Source of the DNA: Acrasis kona
Taxonomy: Eukaryota > Heterolobosea > Eutetramitea > Acrasida > Acrasidae
Direction: 5' to 3'
Length of the DNA: 42,887 nt
Assembly: GCA_026419775.2 (NCBI GenBank)
Contig: JAOPGA020001505.1
Location: 1-42,887 of the forward strand
Every line of letters begins with the position of its first letter. Position 1 is the stretch's first letter. A program made the translations under genes and the position numbers. This document shows, in pieces, positions 31,936 to 40,091 of the stretch. Under the pieces are notes generated by a model, which saw only the letters and a program-made list of their open reading frames with translations, was not told the origin of the DNA and did no database searches.

Positions 31936-33279
31936 ATGTTCCGTTCAAGCAGTGTGTTGAGAACCACTTCATCGCTAAGACAAACACAATTACTTCTTGG
32001 CAGACAAACACAAACTCGTTTTTATGCCGCTAAGGAAAAGTTTGATCGCTCCAAGCCACATCTTAACATTGGAACGATCGGACATGTGGATCACGGAAAG
32101 ACCACTCTAACCGCTGCCATCTCAAAAGTCTTGGCCGAAGTCATCAAATCCAACAAGTACACATCATATGACAACATCGATAAGGCTCCAGAGGAAAAGA
32201 AGCGTGGTATCACGATCAATGCTTCTCACATTGAATACGAAACATTAAAAAGACATTATGCACACATTGACTGTCCAGGACATGCCGATTACATTAAAAA
32301 CATGATTTCAGGAGCAGCACAAATGGACGGAGCCATCATGGTGATTGGATCCGACGACGGCGTCATGTTACAAACGAGAGAGCACTTGTTGTTGTGCAAG
32401 CAAGTAGGCATCAAGAAGGTGGTTGTGTTTTTGAACAAGGTGGACCTGGTCAACGATCAAGAGATGGTCGAAATTGTCGAGGAGGAAGTTCGCGACGTCC
32501 TGTCTTCGTACGAATTCGACGGACCCAACACGCCCATCGTTCGCGGATCGGCACTGAAGGCGTTGGAGGGAGAGAATTCGGAGATTGGCGTGTTGAGCGT
32601 TCAAAAGTTGATGGACCAGGTGGACGAGTACATTCCAGAGCCAAAGCGCGAGATCGCCAAGCCATTCTTGATGCCGGTCGAGAGCGTGTTCACCATCTCC
32701 GGACGTGGTACCGTCGCCACCGGTAAGGTCGATCAAGGAACCACCAAAGTAGGTACCGACGTCGACGTGGTCGGCTATCACCCCACCGTGTACAAATCCA
32801 CCGTGACAGGCATCGAAATGTTCCACAAGTTGGTCGACAAGGGTCAAGCAGGAGACAATTTGGGAGTGTTGCTTCGTGGAATGGACAAGAAGAATTTGAG
32901 GAGGGGTCAAATCATTTGCCAATCGGGCCTATACAAGCCACGCGGTCGCTTCGAGGCCAACATTTACGTGCTGACCAAGGAGGAGGGAGGCAGGCACACT
33001 CCATTCGTCGAAGGATTCACTCCACAATTCTACTTTAGGACTGCCGACGTGACCGGAAAGATTGCCATTCCGCCTGCAGCTGGATCGGAGGACAAGGGAA
33101 TGGCCATGCCAGGAGACACCAAGAACATCAAGGTCCAACTCATCACGCCCATGGCCATCAAGGAAGGTTTGAGCTTTGCCGTACGTGAAGGTGGGCAGAC
33201 CATCGCTGCTGGTGTCATTACTAAAATCGACGACGACATGACCGGCTACAATGTTGCCGACATGAAGAAGAAAAAGTAA
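31936..33279 (+). CDS. TUFM: Mitochondrial elongation factor Tu
   Basis: A single exon of 447 aa. The first ~32 residues ([16 protein letters not shown]...RFYAAKE) form a typical mitochondrial presequence. The GTPase domain has G1 'GHVDHGKT', G2 region '[14 protein letters not shown]', G3 'DCPGHADY', G4 'NKVD' and G5 'SAL'. Domains 2 and 3 follow ('[17 protein letters not shown]', '[14 protein letters not shown]', '[18 protein letters not shown]', '[13 protein letters not shown]', '[18 protein letters not shown]'). It delivers aminoacyl-tRNA to the mitoribosome. The C-terminus carries an extra lysine-ended tail ([11 protein letters not shown]). Codon use is GC-richer and more uniform than that of neighbours, consistent with high expression. 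Confidence 0.97.
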   Translation: MFRSSSVLRTTSSLRQTQLLLGRQTQTRFYAAKEKFDRSKPHLNIGTIGHVDHGKTTLTAAISKVLAEVIKSNKYTSYDNIDKAPEEKKRGITINASHIEYETLKRHYAHIDCPGHADYIKNMISGAAQMDGAIMVIGSDDGVMLQTREHLLLCKQVGIKKVVVFLNKVDLVNDQEMVEIVEEEVRDVLSSYEFDGPNTPIVRGSALKALEGENSEIGVLSVQKLMDQVDEYIPEPKREIAKPFLMPVESVFTISGRGTVATGKVDQGTTKVGTDVDVVGYHPTVYKSTVTGIEMFHKLVDKGQAGDNLGVLLRGMDKKNLRRGQIICQSGLYKPRGRFEANIYVLTKEEGGRHTPFVEGFTPQFYFRTADVTGKIAIPPAAGSEDKGMAMPGDTKNIKVQLITPMAIKEGLSFAVREGGQTIAAGVITKIDDDMTGYNVADMKKKK

Positions 33280-33378
33280 AAATAAACATTCTGTTAATAC
33301 GCTCTCTTTTTATAATTGATTGTAACATCATCCGGACAATTTATTATTAACGGTTAACACGCTAACACTTGATAGACC

Positions 33379-34057
33379 ATGACAACATCATCGGCCAGTA
33401 TGTTCCAAGAAGTTTACAGGAAACCACACGGGAAGCTATCGCTTGTGAGGGAGACCAAGCACTTGTGGGAGAAGAGGCCAATAACTCCAATTCTCAAGAA
33501 ATACAACCCACCAACCAAATCCATAACGAACAACACCTGGTCACGAACGAATACATTAACGCCCACCACTACCACCTTAATACATCCTGCGACCAAAACA
33601 CAATCACAACCCAAGAAGGAAGTTTGTAAATATTTCTTACTAGGTAAGCACAAATAAGCTCCACCCGCTTATTGTTCTCATTATAGGAAAATGTATAAAG
33701 GGGAAGGACTGTCCCTTCATTCACGATGACTCCAAAGTTCCGGTATGTAGCTTTTTTTTACAAGGTAAATGCAACAAGAAAGATTGTCACTACAGACATG
33801 ACCTAACAGCTGCTAAAGCAACAGCGTGCAAAAAATTCCTTAAAGGTCTTTGTATTGATAATGAATGTCCATTTGAGCATATAAACCATAAACGGAAGCG
33901 CGAACAGGACAATAAGTTTGTACATTTGGATTTAAATAGTGATTTTAATGATTTTAACGACACATTTGAGGATGAACAAATAGAACAGGCTACTAAAAAA
34001 ACAAAGCTCAATGATAGCTCGATAGTTCCTGACTTTTTGTTGTCCAAAAAAGAATAA
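33379..34057 (+). CDS. CCCH zinc-finger protein, ZC3H3-like, 2 exons
   Basis: Model: join(33379..33643, 33687..34057), 211 aa, with a 43-nt intron inside the first finger. Three tandem CCCH fingers are visible after splicing: C-x8-C-x5-C-x3-H (CKYFLLGKCIKGKDCPFIH), 'CSFFLQGKCNKKDCHYRH' and 'CKKFLKGLCIDNECPFEH'. The spacing and the 'IHDDSKVPVCSFFLQGKC' link match the ZC3H3/Yth1-related group, nuclear RNA-binding proteins involved in mRNA 3' processing and export. Animal ZC3H3 has five fingers and is far longer. The N-terminus (~80 aa) is Thr/Pro/Lys-rich; the C-terminus is acidic, then Lys-rich. A 22-nt GTATGT...ACAAG stretch in exon 2 is not spliced, since removal would destroy finger 2. Its stop is 6 nt from that of convergent POP4. 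Confidence 0.85.
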
Positions 34058-34063
34058 AATACT

Positions 34064-35179
34064 TTATAAATCAATAACATCTCTTCTTTTAAACTTCTTG
34101 CTTGCTCTGTCTGCAGATCTATACCTGAAGTTGTCCCCATAGATGGTTACCTTCTTGTGACTTGCAGTGATGTCAACGTCCATGACATCGGCACCACCAC
34201 TCATCGGCAGGTCAAACTCAAACTGACAACCTTGCTTGGAAATGGTCTTTAAAACATTTTTATTTGTCAAAATTTTAAAAGTATTTTCGGTCTCCTGTAT
34301 AATAATTCCTTCTGCTCCCACCAGCGTCGCACATTTGCTCTTGACAACCTTCATGATGCATCCATGAAAATCAGCCTTGACCAATAGTTCGGTTCCGTTC
34401 AACGTCTCATAACTACCATCAATAAGGTCCACGATATACTGCTTCCACAGAACATGTAGAGGAAGGTACTGTTCGTAATTAATGTCTTGCTTGGAGTCAA
34501 TGCTTAAAATCTTTTTCTTTTTTCGTTCCTTGCTTGTTAGAATTTTGGCTGGTTTGAGGGACGGCTTGTTGGTACTTTTGGTCTTGTTATTCTTGTGTCT
34601 CTTTAGTTGCGACTCGCTCACGAGCGTGTTTACGATTCCCGTCTTGACGTTGGTAGAGTTGGAACACACAACAGATCCATTTATCCTTTGCTGCAGGGAA
34701 GAGTACTCATCATTTGCGTCCGCTTTTCTATTAAATGTACTCTCCACCGACCTGACTCTATTCTGTGCGGTGGTGTATAAGACGTTTTTGCTGACTGAAT
34801 CTGAAATCAACTCAAAATGCTCCTTACCATACTCATACCAAGATAGGTCAAACTTGTGTCCTGAGGAGGTCAAATTAAAATGTTGTGATCCACTTCCATA
34901 TACTTTCCTCATCAAATCTTCATTGTTGTTTGTAGTGTTGCTATTTATGATTTGTGACAATGGTAGGTCTAATTTCTCATGCAGATTATTTGGAACTGGA
35001 TATTGGTGAGCCACTTCGCTTTTGACGTAATTGTCATAAGTGTGATTGATGAATTTATCCTTTGCCATTTCTTCTTTATCCGAATCCCTCACCATGGCTG
35101 TAGTTGTTGGGTTTGATAGCGTATAATGTAGAGGATCATGCTTCAAGAGAAGAAGGGAGTCCCTCCCAATTTCACTCAT
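34064..35179 (-). CDS. POP4: RNase P/MRP protein subunit POP4 (Rpp29)
   Basis: A single exon of 371 aa from the first in-frame ATG (MSEIGRDSLLLL). The C-terminal ~150 residues are the Rpp29/UPF0086 Sm-like fold: 'YLPLHVLWKQYIVDLIDG', 'LLVKADFHGCIMKVVKSK', 'CATLVGAEGIIIQETENTFK', a 'VLKTISKQGCQFEFDLP' strand and 'VTIYGDNFRYRSADRASKKF'. The subunit binds the RNA of RNase P (5' tRNA maturation) and RNase MRP (rRNA processing) in the nucleus. A ~210-residue N-terminal part, Asn/Ser-rich with a basic run (KERKKKKILS), precedes it; human POP4 is only about 220 aa in total. The assignment to POP4 is firm; the extension is unexplained. Confidence 0.93.
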   Translation of the reverse strand: MSEIGRDSLLLLKHDPLHYTLSNPTTTAMVRDSDKEEMAKDKFINHTYDNYVKSEVAHQYPVPNNLHEKLDLPLSQIINSNTTNNNEDLMRKVYGSGSQHFNLTSSGHKFDLSWYEYGKEHFELISDSVSKNVLYTTAQNRVRSVESTFNRKADANDEYSSLQQRINGSVVCSNSTNVKTGIVNTLVSESQLKRHKNNKTKSTNKPSLKPAKILTSKERKKKKILSIDSKQDINYEQYLPLHVLWKQYIVDLIDGSYETLNGTELLVKADFHGCIMKVVKSKCATLVGAEGIIIQETENTFKILTNKNVLKTISKQGCQFEFDLPMSGGADVMDVDITASHKKVTIYGDNFRYRSADRASKKFKRRDVIDL

Positions 35180-35229
35180 CGTTACAATCAACCAACAAAC
35201 AAGAAGAAGTGATTTTTTAATGTATGACT

Positions 35230-36237
35230 TTATGTACTAGAAGGGAAAACATCATGTATGATTGAAAATATTTGATTATAATCTTGAAATGTCCTTGAAT
35301 TATCGTTAGAAGTCACACTGTTATCCTGATTCACAAAGAAGCACATGGATGGAGTTATCCCTGCATTCACATAGGATGAAATGTCCGTCTCAGTGTTACC
35401 AAATCCTGCAGCGATAGGATCCTTTGTAGTGTCTGGGAATAATGTACGAATGCACACCAACATTGAAGTTTTATATTCGTCTGGTTCTCCCCTCCAAACC
35501 TTGATCGAGCGTGAAATGTACGTGCGGAATGGAGTGGTGATGACGGGTCCCTCGGGCATGTTGTAATTTTCTTCTTGTTTGATTTTTGAAATGAAACCTC
35601 TCATCAGGGATGCTTGAAGGATGGGCCTGCCCGTCATGTAGAAGATCTTGTATCCATTCTTTTCAACGTTACTGTACAGCTGAGTGATGCCTGGCCGGAC
35701 TTTTGAAGCATACCAGTTGTTCGTGTAATACTCGCTAAACCTCGAAAAGACTTCCCCTGTGCTGGTTATAGTACCATCTACATCACTAACCACTAGACGT
35801 TGATTCCAATTCCACAAAAATACTCTACAATTTGTTTGTTGGTTTTCGTCTAGTTTAAAGTTGATGGTGTTAATTCCATCGTTTAGATTCAACCCTGCAA
35901 TCAAATTGCTCCTAGGCAGTATTCTATCCATCAACTCGATGCTGAACAATCTTTTTGCCTCTTGCGTTAACTTTGTCACATCTTGTGCAATTTCCCACGT
36001 CTGGTATACAGGCCAGAATGTTGATCCACTCCATTCCTTCAATGGTTCGCTGTGAATGAACCTTGCGTGATAGTCTCCTGCCTCTACGCAAAAGCTTTGC
36101 TCCGATGATGCATTTCCATTCACTTGAATCGAAACAATTGTTTTTTCTAGTTTCGGGTAATCAAATCGTACATAGAAGGGTGACGATTTGTATGTACCAT
36201 CTGGTTGTTTAACCACTATAATATCTATGCATGACAT
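35230..36237 (-). CDS. Miniature lipin, Mg2+-dependent phosphatidate phosphatase
   Basis: A single exon of 335 aa. It starts directly in the N-LIP core ('MSCIDIIVVKQPDGTYKSSP', like 'GCIDIIVIRQPNG...SPFHVRF'). A short linker is followed by the LNS2/C-LIP HAD phosphatase: 'CRVFLWNWNQRLVVSDVDGT' with DVDGT (~152-156, matching catalytic DxDxT), 'GYKIFYMTGRP' (motif II S/T), 'MPEGPVITTP', 'EYKTSMLVCIRTLFP' and 'AAGFGNTETDISSY' (acidic Mg2+-binding motif). It dephosphorylates phosphatidate to diacylglycerol for neutral lipid and phospholipid synthesis. Most lipins are 600-900 aa; here the linker between N-LIP and C-LIP is minimal and the N-terminal amphipathic membrane helix before 'CIDII' is missing. 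An in-frame TAA just upstream of the ATG argues against a missed exon immediately 5'. Confidence 0.92.
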   Translation of the reverse strand: MSCIDIIVVKQPDGTYKSSPFYVRFDYPKLEKTIVSIQVNGNASSEQSFCVEAGDYHARFIHSEPLKEWSGSTFWPVYQTWEIAQDVTKLTQEAKRLFSIELMDRILPRSNLIAGLNLNDGINTINFKLDENQQTNCRVFLWNWNQRLVVSDVDGTITSTGEVFSRFSEYYTNNWYASKVRPGITQLYSNVEKNGYKIFYMTGRPILQASLMRGFISKIKQEENYNMPEGPVITTPFRTYISRSIKVWRGEPDEYKTSMLVCIRTLFPDTTKDPIAAGFGNTETDISSYVNAGITPSMCFFVNQDNSVTSNDNSRTFQDYNQIFSIIHDVFPSST

Positions 36238-36401
36238 TGTTTAAAAAAAGACGGCTATAAAAGTACAAAATGGCTTTATTTTACAACATATATATCAATT
36301 TGACAATCCTAAGAAACGATGAACATCGCAAGACATCTTTCACAAGACACCCGTTTTTAAATTTAAACAAACGTTATTTACAATAAAAACGTTACCAAAA
36401 T

Positions 36402-36572
36402 ATGTCAAGAACCGTACAGGCGAGAACCACAACAACAAAGGTCAATAATCAAAAAAACAAGCGCGATGATAATAAGAAGAAGGAGGAAAAACCCGTCAAG
36501 GAAGAAAAAAAGTTTCCAGGGAAAGGAAATAGATTAGGTGGAGCAGACAATAAACAAAAGAGAACATCATAG
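36402..36572 (+). CDS. 56-residue basic protein with an SHP-type p97/Cdc48-binding motif
   Basis: ATG to TAG, 57 codons. The protein is nearly all polar (Lys, Asn, Thr, Arg). It contains 'KKFPGKGNRLGG', which matches the SHP box (F-x-G-x-G-x-x-L) that UFD1, p47 and derlins use to bind the N-domain of p97/Cdc48 (UFD1: FSGSGNRL). No other domain fits in the remaining length. The match is short but well placed near the C-terminus of an otherwise disordered chain, as in other p97 adaptors. It lies between the lipin start and the Rheb stop in its own ~390-nt gap. It is too short for gene finders with 60-aa cut-offs. Coding status is inferred from the motif and a clean ATG/TAG frame. Confidence 0.55.
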   Translation: MSRTVQARTTTTKVNNQKNKRDDNKKKEEKPVKEEKKFPGKGNRLGGADNKQKRTS

Positions 36573-36634
36573 AAATTTAATATGTACAATTTGTACTCCT
36601 AAACGGCTCATTTTAAATGTAGAAAAATAAACAC

Positions 36635-37238
36635 TCAGGCTATGATACAGGCATTATTACTTTCTTTAACTTGTGGAACCATGAATCCTTCGATCCGGTC
36701 TAACAGCACCGAAAATATTTCGGTAACGTGCTCGTTATTCTTCGCACTTGATTCTATAAAATCACAACCCAGGTCACGAGCAAGCTGCTGTGCCTCCGCC
36801 GTCTCCACCTTTCTTTGTTTAGGTCCTAAATCAGTTTTATTTCCAACAATAATTCGTGGGACTTGATCGCTTCCAGTCTCTGTTAAAATTTTATCGTTCA
36901 AAATTCTTATCATGTCAAAGCTAGACCTGTTGGCAACATTATATACTAAAATATAGCCATCTACCCCAACAGCGTAGCGAGGTTGAAAGATGGAAAATTG
37001 ATCCTACCGGAATGAGTAAATGATTTAAATTTTTACTCACCTGTCCCGCAGTGTCTACAATGTCGGTCAGGTATGTTGTGCCCCTATGATTTATCTTCTT
37101 CTTAAATGTATTTTCAATGGTTGGATCATAATTTTCAACGAAGCGTGACTCTGTAAATTGGATTGTTACTGCAGTTTTACCCACAGATCTGGAGCCGGTA
37201 ACTACTATCTTGCGGTTCTTGGTGAGATGTTCAGGCAT
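36635..37238 (-). CDS. RHEB: Rheb-type small GTPase, 2 exons
   Basis: Model: complement(join(36635..37003, 37041..37238)), 188 aa; a 37-nt intron (GTGAGT...GGTAG) joins 'DTAGQ' to 'DQFSIF'. G1 is 'GSRSVGKTA' with Arg at the position of Ras Gly12, as in Rheb (GYRSVGKSS). The effector loop is 'YDPTIENTF', G3 'DTAGQ', G4 'NKTD' and G5 'SSAK'. The C-terminus is CIIA, a CaaX box for farnesylation. Rheb activates TORC1 on lysosomal or endomembranes and links nutrient signals to growth. The divergent/promoter region upstream (37239 on) is followed by repeat-rich sequence. The start ATG gives MPEHLTKNRKIVV. Confidence 0.94.
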
Positions 37239-38281
37239 TGATGTTTGGTGGCTCTTTGTATGAACTAAAATTATATACCAGTCAACCCTTCAGTTGACAA
37301 GCTTTCCATATGACAATGTCCATTACTTAGATTGACATGATTCACATTCATGAGCTGATCGAAAGGGAAGAGCAATTTACAAGATAATGATACAACATCA
37401 CGAAATATAAATATATCCGCATAAAAATTTGGCAGTCATCTGGACGTTCTCACTTGCTTATGCTTTAGAAGATTGATGATAGTATATAAATGCATTACTT
37501 TATTCGTTCAGACCGAAGTCGAGCATAAAAGTTGTGGAAACTTTTGTTGGTTGCTGAAGCTTTGGCCTCTACTACTGTGTCCCTCACGCTGGCTTCTCTA
37601 TTTTCTATTGCGTTTTTCTTGTCTGATTATCACATATTCATTAATCCGCCTTGATCGTTGATTCCCTACAGAAACGCAATTTCTTGGCTTTTAGTTATAA
37701 ACGTATTTCTGCTTCAAAACAATGAGCGTCGTCAACAATTTTCTCTTTGTTTAATAATGAAGTACACGTTCATAGATCGTGCTGCCTGAATGTGACACTG
37801 GTTTGACCTATTTACCCCTTGGATTGTAAATGATTACATCCCTCAAAGTGAAAGCATGAGTAACACCAAAGTGGGCATGAATTCAAACATTCTTGACAAG
37901 ATGGATGAGTCGGTGGGTTGAGTATTGCATTATGATCTCCTTGGTGCACGTAAAATCATTCAAGTTGAGGTGGTGGGACACTACCATAAATAAATGTGAA
38001 TTTTTCTCGTGTAGGCGGGAAGATCTATTAGATGCTGAAGCAATTCATTGACCGTAAGTGAACTTGGCTGTTATCATGTAAGATTAATTTGGAACAGGAC
38101 AGATATTAATTACCTTCTATCAATATATACAACTTGAGATTGGTAACTCAATCTTGAAATGAAACGTACGACATAAAACCTGTGGGTTTTGTGACTGTAT
38201 TGTTTTTTTCCGGATTTAAATTATTGGGTCAACCAAACAAAAATAATTATCAAGGTAGCCCACAGATGAACGTCTGACTAA
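37239..38281. other. Gene-poor stretch with scattered coding-like fragments, possible LINE relic
   Basis: About 1 kb without a supportable gene beyond the Rheb promoter. At 37857-37920 on the plus strand a short frame reads 'KVGMNSNILDKMDESV', with 'LRWW' in another frame about 50 nt on. This resembles the 'ILDKMDQSVLRWFGHV' segment near the C-terminus of many LINE reverse transcriptases, so a decayed LINE scrap is possible. On the minus strand, 37500-37720 shows short open pieces and intron-like GT-AG segments without a consistent gene model. Confidence 0.3.
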
Positions 38282-38931
38282 GGGATTACTCAACAGACAC
38301 TTATTTTATTAGATCAGTCTCCCGCCAAAACGATTTGGAAGGTGTGCGTTAATGGACGCACACTAACCATTCCCAATCCATCAACAATTATCATAAAAAG
38401 GAGATAATTACAACGCCCTTGTCTCAAAATCCGTGGCACGGATGGTACCATTCCAAGGTTTAACCCAAACTGGATTTTCAAAAGGGGCGAATTGAAAATT
38501 AATTCAAGAACAAAATACATGAAGGATTTGATCAGTAGGGTTGAGGGGAACATACTTGATATTAACAAGCTGGCGAAATCATGCGCCAGTCTACTCATAA
38601 TATACGATAACAATCACATGAACTTCGCATCAACCTTCCGTATTGGTCCAAACATTTGGTGTACCGCAAGACACAACAATCTACCAGAGGATGTTACACT
38701 TTCTGAAGTTAAAGAGCTTTACCTTTTGTTATCAGAAGAGATACCTAGCCCAACGGACTGTGAGATCAGCTTTTTATTAATAAATTCTAACAATTCTAGT
38801 TGCCAACTTTGAAGAATTAGCAGTTGATGAGCTTTATCAGGATAAGATAGTTGAGTGTGACGCTTTGTTATACACCGCGCCTTTAGAAGTGCGTAACACT
38901 GAAGATGTGGATAACAGGAGTGGAAGGCCAC

Positions 38932-38947
38932 TAAAAGATAAAAGTGT
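38932..38947 (+). repeat. Target-site duplication, left copy (16 bp)
   Basis: CTAAAAGATAAAAGTG occurs here and again, identically, at 39891-39906. The bases just outside differ on both sides, so 16 bp is the full duplication. Removing the segment between the copies rejoins the peptidase frame (PLKDKS / GFLF). Confidence 0.9.
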
Positions 38948-39890
38948 TTATTTAGGCCGAGGCCATTTAGAGTGATCAGACGCGGAACGACTGATACTGA
39001 TCACTGTACAACTTAATCCTCCTCCTCGTCAACCTGCATGAAGGCATTCAAGGATATCTGTTGGGGGTCCTTTTTTTCTCTCTTCCTCTTTTCTTGAGCG
39101 GCGGAGTCAGTAGATTGTCTCTTCTTGGTGGGGAGGTCATAGATGCAGCGGCTGGTACTTGACTGAATTGAGAGAGGAAAAGAGCCTTGAGTTCTGCGAT
39201 GTCACTTCTCAGGGGCTTGATTTCCGCAAGCACCGAACTGTGTTGCTCCTCCAAGGTGGTTTGGCGTTTCTTGATATCCTGCATCTCTCTTGAAGCTGCC
39301 AACCGTGCTTTTAATTTCGCTCTGTGTAGTGACGATTCCTTTAATTTGTTGTCTCAACTCCAACATTTCGCGGGCAGAGCTGAAACCCTCTTTTGATGAG
39401 GTTGATGGTGTTGTGGAAACCGAAACCATTCTTCTCGCTCCCTGTGGTTTAAAGGCCTCGAGTTCAAACCAGTCCAGACGGATGGATCCACATTCCGTGA
39501 TGATCTTGGCGTTAGCGGAGTTTAGGCCTTTTACAAGTACGTAGGTGTACTCGTTCCCTGTCTTTACGGCTGTGGCGTTCACCATTTCCAGAGTAACCTT
39601 ATCACCGAACCTTTCTTCCATAGCCTTTGTGACCTGGCTCATTCTCATCCGGAAATTGGAGTGGCTACCCTTGATGAATAGACAAACGCCCTCTCTAGGT
39701 ACCGCTTCGTTGGATGATGCTTTGATGATGTTTGATCCCATTGAGCCTACTACCTTGACGTTGCTGATGTCGTGCTCGCAAACGAGGGCCTTTACATCCG
39801 TTCCTTTCTTGAAGTGCACTATGATGGATTGTTGTTCATCTTTAATGTACTTACTGAGCCTCCAATGTGACAGGCTCTTGTTGGTGGCGT
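38948..39890 (-). mobile_element. 5'-truncated non-LTR retroelement copy carrying an ORF1-like protein, 943 bp
   Basis: The insert lies in reverse orientation between two perfect 16-bp duplications. Read on the minus strand, it opens in frame without an ATG, so it is 5'-truncated. It encodes about 260 residues of an ORF1-type protein: 'SQVTKAMEERFGDKVTLEMV', 'EYTYVLVKGLNSANAKIIT', a Ser/Thr linker, a coiled coil ('ELRQQIKGIVTTQSEIK' then 'SREMQDIKKRQTTLEEQHSS') and a basic/acidic end ('NAFMQVDEEED', stop at 39014). Two frameshifts are needed, near 39300 and near 39135. The 3' UTR is about 66 nt, has a perfect 9-bp stem hairpin, and ends TAAATAAA at the duplication. No reverse transcriptase is present, so the parent ends with this ORF, either as an ORF1-only derivative or as an internal-deletion form. 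Confidence 0.75.
38972..39006 (-). other. Perfect 9-bp stem hairpin in the 3' UTR of the ORF1 insert
   Basis: AGTGATCAG and CTGATCACT pair perfectly across a 17-nt loop, between the ORF1 stop and the 3' terminus of the insert. Stem-loops near LINE 3' ends are known to be recognised by the element's reverse transcriptase in stringent-type LINEs; that role here is inferred. Confidence 0.7.
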
Positions 39891-39906
39891 CTAAAAGATA
39901 AAAGTG
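39891..39906 (+). repeat. Target-site duplication, right copy (16 bp)
   Basis: Identical to 38932-38947. It forms the 5' boundary of the minus-oriented insert, where 'ACGCCACCAAC...' begins on the minus strand. Confidence 0.9.
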
Positions 39907-40091
39907 GTTTCCTTTTTCTCAAGTCCAAAAATGACGGCATTGAAAGTTTCTTGCTACCAGCAGATGTTGAAGTTATGGATGAAATTGGTGTTTTAGGATA
40001 CAATCTCCCTGTTTTTGAAAGCACGCTACAAAAGATGTTTGGAGATGAGGCGATCCTCCTTTCATCCATTTACCATTTAGAAAACTACGAG

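Larger units (their letters stand above)
38282..40091 (+). pseudogene. Trypsin-like serine peptidase gene, interrupted by two retroelements
   Basis: A plus-strand reading frame runs from 38282. It contains one in-frame TAA (38405), a 40-nt local-style intron (38760-38799, GTGAGA...TTCTAG), then 'ANFEELAVDELYQDKIVECDA' in part, and stops making sense at 38947. There a 943-bp foreign segment intervenes. The same frame resumes at 39891 ('LKDKSGFLFLKSKNDGIES' on). Trypsin-fold landmarks are 'GPNIWCTARHNN' (catalytic His), 'ECDALLYTAPL' (catalytic Asp before a strand) and 'EVMDEIGVLGYNLP' (like VGDEVVVIGYPLG of HtrA/Trypsin_2 proteins). The GxSGGP serine motif is never reached, because LINE sequence begins at about 40092. 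An N-terminal domain of unknown kind precedes the fold ('TIWKVCVNGRTLTIPNPST'). The gene is non-functional as seen here. The 5' start is unknown. Confidence 0.65.

Noticed and set aside
32368-32922. 184-aa minus-strand frame inside mitochondrial EF-Tu
   Set aside because: It is a pure shadow of the strongly conserved EF-Tu coding strand.
33740-33763. Possible 22-nt intron (GTATGT...ACAAG) in the CCCH zinc-finger gene
   Set aside because: Removing it shifts the frame and destroys the second zinc finger, which is intact when the segment is kept.
38314-38613. 99-aa minus-strand frame at the peptidase remnant
   Set aside because: It is antisense to a plus-strand frame that continues coherently on both sides of the insert with trypsin-fold landmarks.
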